A stretch of 35,831 nucleotides of DNA, taken from assembly GCA_001683985.1 (NCBI GenBank), contig MAEO01000205.1, positions 4,955 through 40,785 on the forward strand. The letters run 5' to 3'. A model generated the notes under the pieces. That model made no database searches. It had not been told where the DNA came from and worked only from the letters and a program-made list of their open reading frames with translations. This document shows positions 17,277 to 25,824 of the stretch, one piece after another. The position numbers were made by a program, and so were the translations under genes. This DNA comes from Smithella sp. M82. GTDB lineage: Bacteria > Desulfobacterota > Syntrophia > Syntrophales > Smithellaceae. The stretch's first letter is position 1, and every line of letters begins with the position of its first letter.

Positions 17277-18476
17277 TTAATTAGAAAGCTGCCTATAAAT
17301 GCTGATCAGTTTCTTTCCATGTTCGTGGAGCGAGAATTTTTCTTCCATAATTTTTCTGCCGGCCATGCCCATATCTTGTCTTAACATCTTGTCTTGAATA
17401 AGGCGGTCCATTTTTTCCGCCAGATCACGCGCATTGCCTGGCTCAAACAAAAACCCTGATACGCCGTCCTCAATCTGTTCCGGAAGTCCGCCAAGATTTG
17501 AACCAATAACCGCTTTGCCGGATGCCATCGCTTCGAGGACAGACATGGAGCAATTTTCGTAGCACTCGGATGGGACAACGACAAAGGCCGCCTCTCCGAT
17601 GAGATCATTAAGTTCCATGCCAGTTTTATAGCCTATGAATTGAACATCAGGATAAGCGGATTGCAGCGACTCCGCAAGCGGGCCGTCGCCGACCACTTTC
17701 AAAGAGACGGCAGTATTCAATTTATTATGAGCGTCAAGAAGAGTTCTGATGCCTTTCTCCTTTGATAAGCGTCCAAGATACAGAGCATACCCTTTATCGT
17801 CGCAGTATGAGAAGTATTTATCAAGATTAATCCCGTTGCGAAGCAGACGAATTTTCTCCCGCGGAATTCTTCTGCCGGTCAAATCAACGAGAAACCTGCT
17901 GGGTGCGATAAAGATATCAACCGCCTCATAGCTTCGTTGCCACAAATGCCACAACCCCTCCGCCGCCAACAGAAGCTCCTGCATTCGTGAGGCTTGGCAG
18001 TGGCAGATTACCGCCTTCCAGAAAGCCCGGCCATCGCAGACCGTGCATATTCGCCCTTTGTTTAAAGCGAGGTATGATGGGCATATCAGTTTATAATCGT
18101 GCAGGGTCAATACCGTTTTAACGCCATGTTTTTTTAGAACCGTGATTATAGAAGGCGTAAGCTGATGGTAGATATTGTGGAGATGTGCGACATCCGGTCG
18201 TTCGCGCTCCAGAAGTTTTTCCAATTTTCTCACGGCTTCGCCGGAATGAATAAAGGATGCCGCTGTTTTCAGTTTGCGAAATAATCCGCTCGCAGACGCA
18301 TAGTTAATATTTTCAACAAAGAACTCGGCATAGGGAGAGTATAGATTGCGCTCGTCTTGCATGGAAAAATCTATTACGGATATTCCCTCTTTTTGAAGCA
18401 GCTCTCTTTCCTGAAAGAAAACCCTTTCACTACCCCCGTTGAGGTAGAAAAACTTATTGGCCATCAGGACTTTCAT
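17277..18476 (-). CDS. GT4-family glycosyltransferase
   Basis: A 399-residue GT-B enzyme. It starts MKVLMANKFFYLNGGSE, the usual N-terminus of this family, and has HLHNIYHQLTPSII and LTLHDYKLICPSY. A cysteine-rich patch (CTVCDGRAFWKAVICHC) is common in this subgroup. The C-terminal domain has LGRLSKEKGI and PSECYENCSMSVLEAMASGKAV. The open frame extends 50 codons upstream, but the start at 18476 matches the family and has AAGG about ten bases before it. It follows two small ORFs after the glycosidase gene and probably extends the repeat unit in the cytoplasm. Linkage and sugar are unknown. Confidence 0.9.
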   Translation of the reverse strand: MKVLMANKFFYLNGGSERVFFQERELLQKEGISVIDFSMQDERNLYSPYAEFFVENINYASASGLFRKLKTAASFIHSGEAVRKLEKLLERERPDVAHLHNIYHQLTPSIITVLKKHGVKTVLTLHDYKLICPSYLALNKGRICTVCDGRAFWKAVICHCQASRMQELLLAAEGLWHLWQRSYEAVDIFIAPSRFLVDLTGRRIPREKIRLLRNGINLDKYFSYCDDKGYALYLGRLSKEKGIRTLLDAHNKLNTAVSLKVVGDGPLAESLQSAYPDVQFIGYKTGMELNDLIGEAAFVVVPSECYENCSMSVLEAMASGKAVIGSNLGGLPEQIEDGVSGFLFEPGNARDLAEKMDRLIQDKMLRQDMGMAGRKIMEEKFSLHEHGKKLISIYRQLSN

Positions 18477-18477
18477 T

Positions 18478-18663
18478 TTATGGTTGCCTTGTTTCTGCGT
18501 TAGTTGACCACGACGGGATTTCTCTCCCGGAATGAAATAAACCTCCGAGTATTCCCCCCAGCGATTCAATATTAAATTTATCCGCAAATCTCTTGTATCC
18601 GCGAGATCCTTTCTCGATTGCTTCATTTCTATTCATGGTTGCGCGGAAAATAGCCATTTTCAT
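18478..18663 (-). CDS. Small ORF, 61 residues, unrecognised
   Basis: This ORF tiles the space between its neighbours: its ATG overlaps the stop of the 74-residue ORF (ATGA), and its TAA lies one base before the ATG of the GT4 gene. The product is basic and polar, with no membrane segment, cysteine motif or family I know. No clear ribosome-binding site precedes it. A different frame through the same bases also stays open (an upstream extension of the GT4 gene), so it may be a remnant of a longer decayed gene rather than a real small protein. Confidence 0.25.
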   Translation of the reverse strand: MKMAIFRATMNRNEAIEKGSRGYKRFADKFNIESLGGILGGLFHSGREIPSWSTNAETRQP

Positions 18664-18884
18664 ATGCGCAAGCCGATAAGCAACAGATACAGGTAAGACA
18701 AGTGGCGATACAGTACGCCTCTTTGGATTTCCCTCGAAGTATCTATATACTGCAAGTCAATAGTCGCATTCGCGCGCCTGCCGAGACTTGTTATAAATTT
18801 CAGCGGCAACGGACAATCCGCAAGGACGAGTAATCTCTTCCGACCTGCTGCCTTATACACATTACTGACAACAGTTGGCTTCAT
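18660..18884 (-). CDS. Small ORF, 74 residues, possible gene remnant
   Basis: The ATG overlaps the stop of the glycosidase gene (ATGA), which suggests coupled translation. The product begins with a short polar region, then RKRLLVLADCPLP, which looks like a first Rossmann-type strand, and ends in the hydrophobic stretch YLYLLLIGLRI. The hexapeptide DLQYID is shared with the C-terminus of the sugar transferase at 13.3 kb, possibly by chance. The overall look is of the N-terminus of a longer enzyme, perhaps a glycosyltransferase, whose remainder is lost. Function is not assigned. Confidence 0.4.
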   Translation of the reverse strand: MKPTVVSNVYKAAGRKRLLVLADCPLPLKFITSLGRRANATIDLQYIDTSREIQRGVLYRHLSYLYLLLIGLRI

Positions 18885-20716
18885 TTTGCGCTAAGCGGAA
18901 CCAGTTCCATTTGCACGACGGAATGCTTTGGAAAGAGATATTTAAATTCGTTCGTGCCGGTCACAGCGTCTGTCGAATAATATGAAATAGCGCCGCGATG
19001 CTTGCCGTCGGCTTCCATACTGTCTCCCGTAAGAACCGTTGCCTTGCGAAGATAGCCGCCAACGCTGTCCTTTATACGAATTGTAGAATTAATATCTGTG
19101 TCTCCGGACCTGTTGATAACCGAAACGATGATTCTTCCATTGCGGTCTACTGTTGAAGTCACTCCCAGAACCGGTATATCGTTGTGTGCAGGATAGATGG
19201 CAAGGGGAACGCTGTTCATTTTGGCCACCTGCACCAAATTGGAGCAAAGCCTTTGTCCCGCATGTTCGCGAAACATTTTGATTACATAATAAGACGGCCG
19301 ATAGAATATTTTTTCTTCCGACACCTGAAGGTTGCCCATCCCTCCCATAAGCGCCCAGAAGTTAGCCATCCATACATCCTCTCTTATGAAAAGCGAAAGC
19401 AGATCACCAACGAAGAGTGCGGATCTCAGATTGGATATCTCGTCGAAGCGGGAACTATATCCTGCCGGCAGATGTCCTTTGTTATTGTATATAACATTGT
19501 ATTCCGTAATTGCGATTTTAATGTCTTTCTTCGGAGCAACCTGTAAACGATGTTTCAGGTTTCTCAGGCGAGCCTCATGGTCATTAATAGTGCCGAAAAG
19601 AGCGTTGCTTATATTATCGCCGCTGAACAACTCATAAATGACATCATTGCCTTTTTTGACGAGCATATCGTAGATGAAACAGTTTCTATCTTCTCCGTTT
19701 TTTGATACATGGTCGTTTATAAATGAAATTGTAATCCTGTTCTTGCCTGCGCTTAGATTTATCGGCATCTTATATGTACGCCAAACCGGAGACTCCACCG
19801 TAAGTTTGCCGACTACTGCTTTATTTACTTTAATAGCAATAATGGGCCAACCGCCATCCGCCGGTGTTCCATTTGCGATAAACTCAAGTATGTATTGGCC
19901 CCCTGAATCAGCATTGAACTCAACCGACTTTGCTCTATCCCCATAAAAAACCCATCCGGAATTGAATATCGAATAAAAGTGAGGCGTGATAAAGTCTATA
20001 TTCTTCCCTGCCGCTTGCAGAAGAGGTGAATCCCATTTAGCAGCGTCCGGATCATTTCTGTCCGACACAGCCGCGCCGATCTGAATATCGGGATCCGCTG
20101 CTTTCATAGCGTTCGCAAACAGGTTTACTTTTTCAGCATACTGTCTGCTTGCAATTCCTTCCCCCTCAGGTTCGTTGCCGATTTCCCAAAATTTTACTTT
20201 CATCAAATCGTTTTTTTTTCGGGAGTTAGTATATTTCACCCACTCGGCGGCGTCACGCTCAGTTAATGTCGCAGCATTGGCCGTAATAATAGGCTCGGCC
20301 CCGATCTGCTTGCATAGCGCAAGGAATTCATCAGTGCCAAAGAAACTGACATCATTGCCATCCACGCCGACAAGCATTGGTCTTAATTGCACCGGTCCGA
20401 CGCCGGCCCGCCAATCATATCTATTAGCTTCGCTGCCTCCAGGATACCTCATTACTGTCGGCTTAAGCTCTAACAATGCGCCAAGCACATTTTTGTTCGC
20501 CGCCTTCTTCTTCCAATCCCATGCGCCGTCTGCATTCCATAGCCACCTTATATTTGAGCCGAATAAATAGGGGCTGACCGTCGAAATAATATCGTCCGGC
20601 ATTATTTCGATGATTGCGTCATCGACGCTCCGTTTTTCAACACCGAAGACCTTGGAATTTACCCCTAAAATAACAGAGATAATAGTAAAGAATATAAGAA
20701 CTGCGATCCTTGCCAT
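18881..20716 (-). CDS. Secreted GH51-like glycoside hydrolase with inserted domain
   Basis: A 611-residue exported enzyme resembling alpha-L-arabinofuranosidases of family GH51 (clan GH-A). An N-terminal hydrophobic signal (about 1-25) is followed by the family motif RYPGGSEANRYDW (90-102). The probable acid/base is E182 in WEIGNEPEG and the probable nucleophile is E405 in AITEYNV. Between them, at about 263-358, lies a beta-sandwich-like segment resembling a xylan-type carbohydrate-binding module. A C-terminal beta domain (about 500-611) is typical of the family. I chose ATG 20716, two bases after the preceding gene's stop, because it gives a signal peptide. Its place among glycosyltransferases suggests trimming or editing of the polymer in the periplasm, as PslG-like hydrolases do in other loci. 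Substrate is inferred only. Confidence 0.82.
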   Translation of the reverse strand: MARIAVLIFFTIISVILGVNSKVFGVEKRSVDDAIIEIMPDDIISTVSPYLFGSNIRWLWNADGAWDWKKKAANKNVLGALLELKPTVMRYPGGSEANRYDWRAGVGPVQLRPMLVGVDGNDVSFFGTDEFLALCKQIGAEPIITANAATLTERDAAEWVKYTNSRKKNDLMKVKFWEIGNEPEGEGIASRQYAEKVNLFANAMKAADPDIQIGAAVSDRNDPDAAKWDSPLLQAAGKNIDFITPHFYSIFNSGWVFYGDRAKSVEFNADSGGQYILEFIANGTPADGGWPIIAIKVNKAVVGKLTVESPVWRTYKMPINLSAGKNRITISFINDHVSKNGEDRNCFIYDMLVKKGNDVIYELFSGDNISNALFGTINDHEARLRNLKHRLQVAPKKDIKIAITEYNVIYNNKGHLPAGYSSRFDEISNLRSALFVGDLLSLFIREDVWMANFWALMGGMGNLQVSEEKIFYRPSYYVIKMFREHAGQRLCSNLVQVAKMNSVPLAIYPAHNDIPVLGVTSTVDRNGRIIVSVINRSGDTDINSTIRIKDSVGGYLRKATVLTGDSMEADGKHRGAISYYSTDAVTGTNEFKYLFPKHSVVQMELVPLSAK

Positions 20717-20718
20717 AA

Positions 20719-21834
20719 TTAATTTTGCGGTTTTGTTTTTTTGCGCAATAGCTGCATGTAATATTCCGCAAGTTTTTCGCAATGCTTGTCAATGGTGTAT
20801 TTTTGAGTAAACAATGCCCACGCGGCTTTGCCTGCTTTTTTCCTTGCCCCATCATCTTTAAGCATTCGAATGATAGCATTGCTGAGTCTTTCATGATCTT
20901 CCGGCGGGACCAGAATGCCTGTGCTGCCTTCATGCACCACCTCGGAGTTGCCGCCGACGTTTGTCGCTACCATCGGTTTGCCGTGCGCCATTGCTTCAAG
21001 CAGAGTCATGGGCAGGCCTTCCCACTTCGATGAATTGACATACAGATCACAGGCAGCAAGCAGTTCATGAACTTCTATGACCATTCCGGGCAATATTATA
21101 TTTCCCCCAAGTCTGTAAGACTCGACCAACTTGGTGAGACGACCTTTTTCCTCTCCGTCTCCGCCGATCAAAAGCACAGCATCGGGCACCTCAGACACAA
21201 CGCGGCGGAACGCCTCGATCAGCACATCGAATCCCTTTAAACTGGTGAAACGTCCCAATGAGATCACGAGTTTACTTCCCGCTTTGATCCCGAATTTTTT
21301 TAATACATTGTCCCGGCAGAAATCCTTTTTATTGTCCGATGTGCGTATCGCGTTGTCGAGAACGCCTACCTTTCCGGCAGGAACGAATTTACAAATATTG
21401 TTCTTAACCTGAGATCCGCAGGCAAGGACCAAATCACTGGTCGCCAGTGCTAATTTTTCCATTGCCGAATATGGTTTGTCGCTGTGCACAGTAGCCAAGA
21501 CCTGAGCGCCGGCCAGCTTTCCCACAATCGGTCCAATGTGGTCCAGCAGATGATTGTGCAGTATATCGCAGCGGGTGCGACGCAAATGCTTTATGATATC
21601 CGCATACGCATTAAGCACGCGTATCGATTTGTGAGGGGCATTCCATACATAAACAGGAAGCCCCAGCGACGCAACTCTATCAAAAAATGGTCCCCTGTCG
21701 AATACAAGATGAAGCTCAAAGGCAAATCGGGGATCATCCTTCATGTAGATCAATTCCTCCGCCACCAACTTTTCGGCGCCACCGACATGCAATGATGGGA
21801 GAAGAACTGCGACCTTCTTAGGACTGTTCGGCAT
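20719..21834 (-). CDS. GT4-family glycosyltransferase
   Basis: A 371-residue GT-B glycosyltransferase from the chosen start. The N-terminal motif is LLPSLHVGGAEKLV, typical of GT4 enzymes. The C-terminal domain has SLGRFTSLKGFDVLIEAF and SKWEGLPMTLLEAMAHGKPMVA with the two conserved glutamates. ATG 21834 is preferred because the protein then begins just before the first strand and GGCGAG lies seven bases upstream. The longer start at 21900 would overlap the upstream gene by 83 bases; the chosen one overlaps by 17. The glycosidase gene follows two bases after its stop. It is expected to act on the cytoplasmic face on the lipid-linked oligosaccharide. Sugar unknown. Confidence 0.9.
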   Translation of the reverse strand: MPNSPKKVAVLLPSLHVGGAEKLVAEELIYMKDDPRFAFELHLVFDRGPFFDRVASLGLPVYVWNAPHKSIRVLNAYADIIKHLRRTRCDILHNHLLDHIGPIVGKLAGAQVLATVHSDKPYSAMEKLALATSDLVLACGSQVKNNICKFVPAGKVGVLDNAIRTSDNKKDFCRDNVLKKFGIKAGSKLVISLGRFTSLKGFDVLIEAFRRVVSEVPDAVLLIGGDGEEKGRLTKLVESYRLGGNIILPGMVIEVHELLAACDLYVNSSKWEGLPMTLLEAMAHGKPMVATNVGGNSEVVHEGSTGILVPPEDHERLSNAIIRMLKDDGARKKAGKAAWALFTQKYTIDKHCEKLAEYYMQLLRKKTKPQN

Positions 21835-22951
21835 AAGTATTCTCGCCACGCGAACGAAGCTTTCGGGCTGTTGCCTTTGAGTATAATTCGACAAATTCAT
21901 TTGCGAGATTGCGGAAATCCAGTTGCTCTGCAGACCTGACGCAATGGCCGGACATGCGTTTCAGGCCATCCCCGTCGGCCAGAATCTCCCGCACTTTCCC
22001 GGCAAAACCTTCCACATCACCGGGAGCCACGATCTTTCCGTTGATTCCCTCAATGACAACCTCCGGGATCGAACCGACTGCCGTGGCAACAACAGGCACG
22101 CCAAACGCCAATCCCATAGATACAACCCCGCTTTGGGATGCTTCGTGGTAGGGAAGAAGCAGGAGTGATGCCCTTCTGAAATAACGGAATATATCCTCAT
22201 CCGGGATGAATTGATCATGAACTTCGAATATCCCCAGTTCCATCATTTCTGTCTTATATTTTTCCAGTTCGGCGCCGGTTCCCGCCACAATAATCTTTAT
22301 TCCGGGAACTGTTTTCTTGAGAATCCGCCCTATTTTAACCAGATTATCCAGTCCGCGATATTTTTCCATTCTGCCGAAAAAAAGACAGGTAAGCGGTTCT
22401 TTTTCTATCACTTCCTTTTCCCAGTATTTAAAAAGAGAGAGCGTTCCGTGGGAAATTACAGCAACCTTGCCGGCAAGATCAGGCAGCAGCTCCTTTAGAT
22501 TGCTATGTAATACTTTCCCGTGCAAATGAATCACATCGGCGCGCCGTTTCAACAATTTCCTGATAATCCTACGCCTGGTCTTAGACCGGGAATCTACCCC
22601 CGGATGCGGGCTTACATCGTGAATGGTCACGACAAGCGGCACCCTATGAAATCTTACCGCAAGCACGAACGTTTCCAGCTCCCCATTATCATGGATGTGT
22701 AATACTTCCGGGGAAAAGCTTGAAACAACTCGCAACAGACCGGCATAAAAAGCCGGACGCCGTCTTCCCCGTGTGTCATATGCCCAGCACTTCACACCTG
22801 GCGCTATAACATTCTCCAGATCGGAGCCGACAGTTGCATCCACAAGTTGAGTAGGCATCACCAGCAGGATTTCGTGCCCGCGACCAGCGAGGCCGTTTGC
22901 TTGCTGGATGACGTATTCGCAAAAAGAAATCGAAGTTATGACTATGCGCAT
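21818..22951 (-). CDS. GT4-family glycosyltransferase
   Basis: A 377-residue GT-B glycosyltransferase. The N-terminal domain begins RIVITSISFCEYV and includes VLHIHDNGE and VTIHDVSPHPG. The C-terminal domain has LFFGRMEKYRGLDNLV, and a donor-site segment LPYHEASQSGVVSMGLAFGVPVVA, in which the usual second glutamate of E-x7-E is replaced (the segment reads SGVVSMGLAFG). This variant is common in some GT4 subgroups. AGGA lies nine bases before the ATG. It overlaps the next gene by 17 bases and follows the GT2 gene by 38. It probably adds one residue of the repeat unit. Confidence 0.9.
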   Translation of the reverse strand: MRIVITSISFCEYVIQQANGLAGRGHEILLVMPTQLVDATVGSDLENVIAPGVKCWAYDTRGRRRPAFYAGLLRVVSSFSPEVLHIHDNGELETFVLAVRFHRVPLVVTIHDVSPHPGVDSRSKTRRRIIRKLLKRRADVIHLHGKVLHSNLKELLPDLAGKVAVISHGTLSLFKYWEKEVIEKEPLTCLFFGRMEKYRGLDNLVKIGRILKKTVPGIKIIVAGTGAELEKYKTEMMELGIFEVHDQFIPDEDIFRYFRRASLLLLPYHEASQSGVVSMGLAFGVPVVATAVGSIPEVVIEGINGKIVAPGDVEGFAGKVREILADGDGLKRMSGHCVRSAEQLDFRNLANEFVELYSKATARKLRSRGENTYAEQS

Positions 22952-22989
22952 AGTAAATGGTTCCTGGAATTTTCCGCCGATACTTCCGC

Positions 22990-23982
22990 TTAACGTATCT
23001 CCATGCTTTTTTGGTTTTTCTCCCTGTATATCGCTACTCTGTCTTTCACATAGATGAGATAGCCGAGGATAGCGAAGGAAATTCCCGATAATATGAATGG
23101 TTCTTCATCGAGCTGTTTTGAGATTGAAAGCCTGTTGTGATACGAATAACGAAATACATTTATCCTGCTCTTCAGTCTTTCAATAATTCCGGCGGATTTT
23201 ATTCTTGAAAACTCTCTATGATAAAGGACGGCGGCGGCGGATTTCCGGAATTTAGCCGTCCGTGACCGATGTGTAAGCCCAACCGGTAAATACTCCTTGT
23301 AACCGATAGTTTTATTCAAAAACAGCGTTTTGTATTTGCCCGCAATTCTGTGCCAGACAAGAGCTGCTTCAACAAAACCGCCTTCGTACCCTTCCGGAAA
23401 GGGAAATTCTTTCAACACGTCCAATCGATACATTCCTAAAGTGTCCATCGGCCATTTGTGCTTCCGAATCGAAAAGTTGTCGCTCTCATAAACATCGGTG
23501 GGATAAAGGGCGCCAATAAGCGTGCCGTCGGCATGCCGGCACAGACCTTCAATATTGGAAATCTCAAGCTTTTTGGATGCCGGCAGGGAATTCCATTGAT
23601 TTGTTAAGAGCATTAGCGCTTCCGGATCATACCAGTCATCAGAATCGAGAGTTGCAAAATATTCTCCACGCGCCAGAGAAATGGCTGCATTATAGGCCGT
23701 GTGCAATCCACCGTTTGGTTTCCAGTGATAAATGATAGGAAATGGATTCTCTTCTTTCAACCATTCTGCAACGAGAGCGCCGGTGTCGTCCGTTGAGCCG
23801 TCATCTATAATAAGCCATTCAAAATTCTTAAATGTCTGTTTCTGAAGACTGCGGTAAGTTCTTTCCAGCGTATGCCTTCTGTTAAACGTAGCCGTGAACA
23901 CCGTAACCGGAATGGATTGTTCATCGGTACCGGCTGTTGCTTTTATATCATGCTGATCGATCATATTATCCACCATGCTCAT
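22990..23982 (-). CDS. GT2-family glycosyltransferase
   Basis: A 330-residue GT-A inverting glycosyltransferase of family 2. The nucleotide-sugar motif IIDDGSTDDTG and the metal-binding LDSDDWYDP are clear, preceded by TVFTATFNRRHTLERT. A hydrophobic segment near the C-terminus (FILSGISFAILGYLIYV, about 293-310) may anchor it to the membrane. The start is uncertain: ATG 23982 gives the longest form and overlaps the FkbM gene by 17 bases, whereas ATG 23964 lies one base after the FkbM stop with GGTGGA just upstream. It probably transfers a sugar to the growing lipid-linked repeat unit. Confidence 0.9.
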   Translation of the reverse strand: MSMVDNMIDQHDIKATAGTDEQSIPVTVFTATFNRRHTLERTYRSLQKQTFKNFEWLIIDDGSTDDTGALVAEWLKEENPFPIIYHWKPNGGLHTAYNAAISLARGEYFATLDSDDWYDPEALMLLTNQWNSLPASKKLEISNIEGLCRHADGTLIGALYPTDVYESDNFSIRKHKWPMDTLGMYRLDVLKEFPFPEGYEGGFVEAALVWHRIAGKYKTLFLNKTIGYKEYLPVGLTHRSRTAKFRKSAAAVLYHREFSRIKSAGIIERLKSRINVFRYSYHNRLSISKQLDEEPFILSGISFAILGYLIYVKDRVAIYREKNQKSMEIR

Positions 23983-24814
23983 GTTCGGCTACTTCATAAC
24001 CCGTTCTCTGTAAGAATCCCTCAATGTCCTTTACTGCAAGCATGTTTTCAGTTCTTGTGGAGTCATATTCGTCTGCCAGCTTATACAACTTGTTGAAATC
24101 CAACCTAAAAACAGCAAATCCATTTTCATGAAAGAATTTTAGAATATCCTTTGTAGCATATCCATATTTGTTGAAGCTGGTTTCCGACGACTCAAACATA
24201 ACGCAATCTGTATGCTTAAGTAATCTGATGCCTCCGCGTAATACAAAAAGTTCGTATCCTTCGACGTCTATTTTTATTAAATCAATTTTCCTCGGACTGA
24301 CAGCATCTTCTAATTTTTTAACCTCAACTTTTATACCCTCTGAAGACACAATACAGTTTTGATCATCAGCTATATCATTTGAAAAATTCAAATGGCCGGA
24401 TTTATCTCCCAGCGCACAGTTATGGGTTTCTATATTATCGGAGGCATTCAAACGAATATTCTTATTTAAATAATAGAATGTCCGGGGATGAGGTTCAAAG
24501 GATATAATTTTACCACTCGGACCTACAACAAATGCGGCTTTAAGAGAATGTGTCCCGATATTTGCGCCGATATCCACAAAAATGCTTTCTCTTTTTAAAT
24601 AATCGGACAGAAAAAGCTCATCAGCTATGCGATCTTCTTTGGACACCCAAAGCGATGCAGATAACGATGTGGGGTAAAATCTTAATTTATACCCCTGCCT
24701 TTTTATGGTAAACAGGCAACATAAATTGGTTTCCCATAAGAGTTTGGCCAATATGAACTTAAACGGCTTTTCCCGTGTTTGAAATATTCGAGTTATTTTT
24801 TGCAGGAAAATCAT
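23966..24814 (-). CDS. FkbM-family SAM methyltransferase
   Basis: A 282-residue methyltransferase. The SAM-binding motif VDIGANIGTHSLK is followed by IISFEPHPRTFYYL and the FkbM hallmark LIKIDVEGYELFVLRGG. Such enzymes in EPS and O-antigen loci commonly O-methylate sugars, but the acceptor is not known here. I chose ATG 24814; a TTG two codons earlier is the alternative, and neither has a strong ribosome-binding site. Its 5' end overlaps the preceding GT2 gene by 56 bases, so translation may depend on that gene. The N-terminal 40 residues are basic and partly hydrophobic, which could favour membrane association. Confidence 0.88.
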   Translation of the reverse strand: MIFLQKITRIFQTREKPFKFILAKLLWETNLCCLFTIKRQGYKLRFYPTSLSASLWVSKEDRIADELFLSDYLKRESIFVDIGANIGTHSLKAAFVVGPSGKIISFEPHPRTFYYLNKNIRLNASDNIETHNCALGDKSGHLNFSNDIADDQNCIVSSEGIKVEVKKLEDAVSPRKIDLIKIDVEGYELFVLRGGIRLLKHTDCVMFESSETSFNKYGYATKDILKFFHENGFAVFRLDFNKLYKLADEYDSTRTENMLAVKDIEGFLQRTGYEVAEHEHGG

Positions 24815-25769
24815 GATCAAAATGTTCTTTGCATTTCTTCTGCTGACGGACTAGCGCCATCCTGATTAAAACCTTTCCATAACAAAGGGCCATGTTTCTT
24901 TTTTCCCCATTCCCACTGACACTGCTGTGGAGAAGAAGAAACAGGCCGAATGTCAGATTCAGTAAGCGGAAGGCAATCCGGGAGAACAAATTGTGGTTCT
25001 TCAGGTAATAATAGTACAGTGACCTATGAAAATAAGATGCCACGGTATTACTGATAACTGGTTCATTTTCAGCAACTTTAGAACTCTCGCCGCCATAATG
25101 CAATATTACTGCGTGCGGGTAGTAGGTGATACGAGCGCCCGACTTTTTGGCCCGGTAGCAAAAATCGGTTTCCTCGAAGTACATGAAAAAGTTTTCATCA
25201 AGTCCATGCAAATTCTTATAAAGCCCGGACCGAATCAAGAGCGAACAACCGACCATGCGATCGACATCCCTTATCTCCGCGTAATTCCAGTAACGCATTT
25301 GGTTGGGATTAAAAAACCTGGATCGGGGAAAGATATCTCCTAACCGCACGAAGTAGCAAAATGAATTCCATACACTGGGGAAATGATCGCAGTTATACTG
25401 CATTTTACCGTCGCGGCCGATATTACGCGGTCCGCATATCCCAATATCCGGGTTCTTTTCCATAAAATCAAACAGCCTGTCGATGGCCCCGTCGAGAATT
25501 ACCGTATCGGAATTGAGCATGAAAAAATAGCGTCCCCGGGCAACAGCAAATCCCTGGTTGTTGGCCCTGGCAAAACCTGCATTTTCGGTGTTTTCGATCA
25601 GGATCACATCCGGATATTTTTCGCGAAGCATCCGGCATGAGTCGTCAGACGAAGCATTGTCCACGACAATAATTTCATGCGAGCAGGTTGTCTCGCGCTT
25701 GATAGAAGCGATGCATTCATCAAGCAGCCTATTCGTACTGAAACTGACTATAACAATCGAAACATCCAT
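24759..25769 (-). CDS. GT2-family glycosyltransferase, rhamnosyltransferase-like
   Basis: A 336-residue GT-A glycosyltransferase. The motifs are VSIVIVSFSTNRLL, IIVVDNASSDDS, FMLNSDTVILDGA and the conserved late segment GLDENFFMYFEETDFCYRAK, which in this family holds the probable catalytic acidic residues. That pattern is frequent in rhamnosyltransferases of the RfbF/WbbL type, but donor assignment from it is weak. The C-terminal 60 residues contain a hydrophobic helix (LLNLTFGLFLLLHSSV). GAGGCG lies about eight bases before the ATG. It follows the second radical SAM gene by 55 bases and overlaps the FkbM gene. Confidence 0.9.
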   Translation of the reverse strand: MDVSIVIVSFSTNRLLDECIASIKRETTCSHEIIVVDNASSDDSCRMLREKYPDVILIENTENAGFARANNQGFAVARGRYFFMLNSDTVILDGAIDRLFDFMEKNPDIGICGPRNIGRDGKMQYNCDHFPSVWNSFCYFVRLGDIFPRSRFFNPNQMRYWNYAEIRDVDRMVGCSLLIRSGLYKNLHGLDENFFMYFEETDFCYRAKKSGARITYYPHAVILHYGGESSKVAENEPVISNTVASYFHRSLYYYYLKNHNLFSRIAFRLLNLTFGLFLLLHSSVSGNGEKRNMALCYGKVLIRMALVRQQKKCKEHFDHDFPAKNNSNISNTGKAV

Positions 25770-25824
25770 TTTATTTACGCCTCAGCTGCAGCCCTTTCTG
25801 TACTAATGCTTATTCGATGAATAA

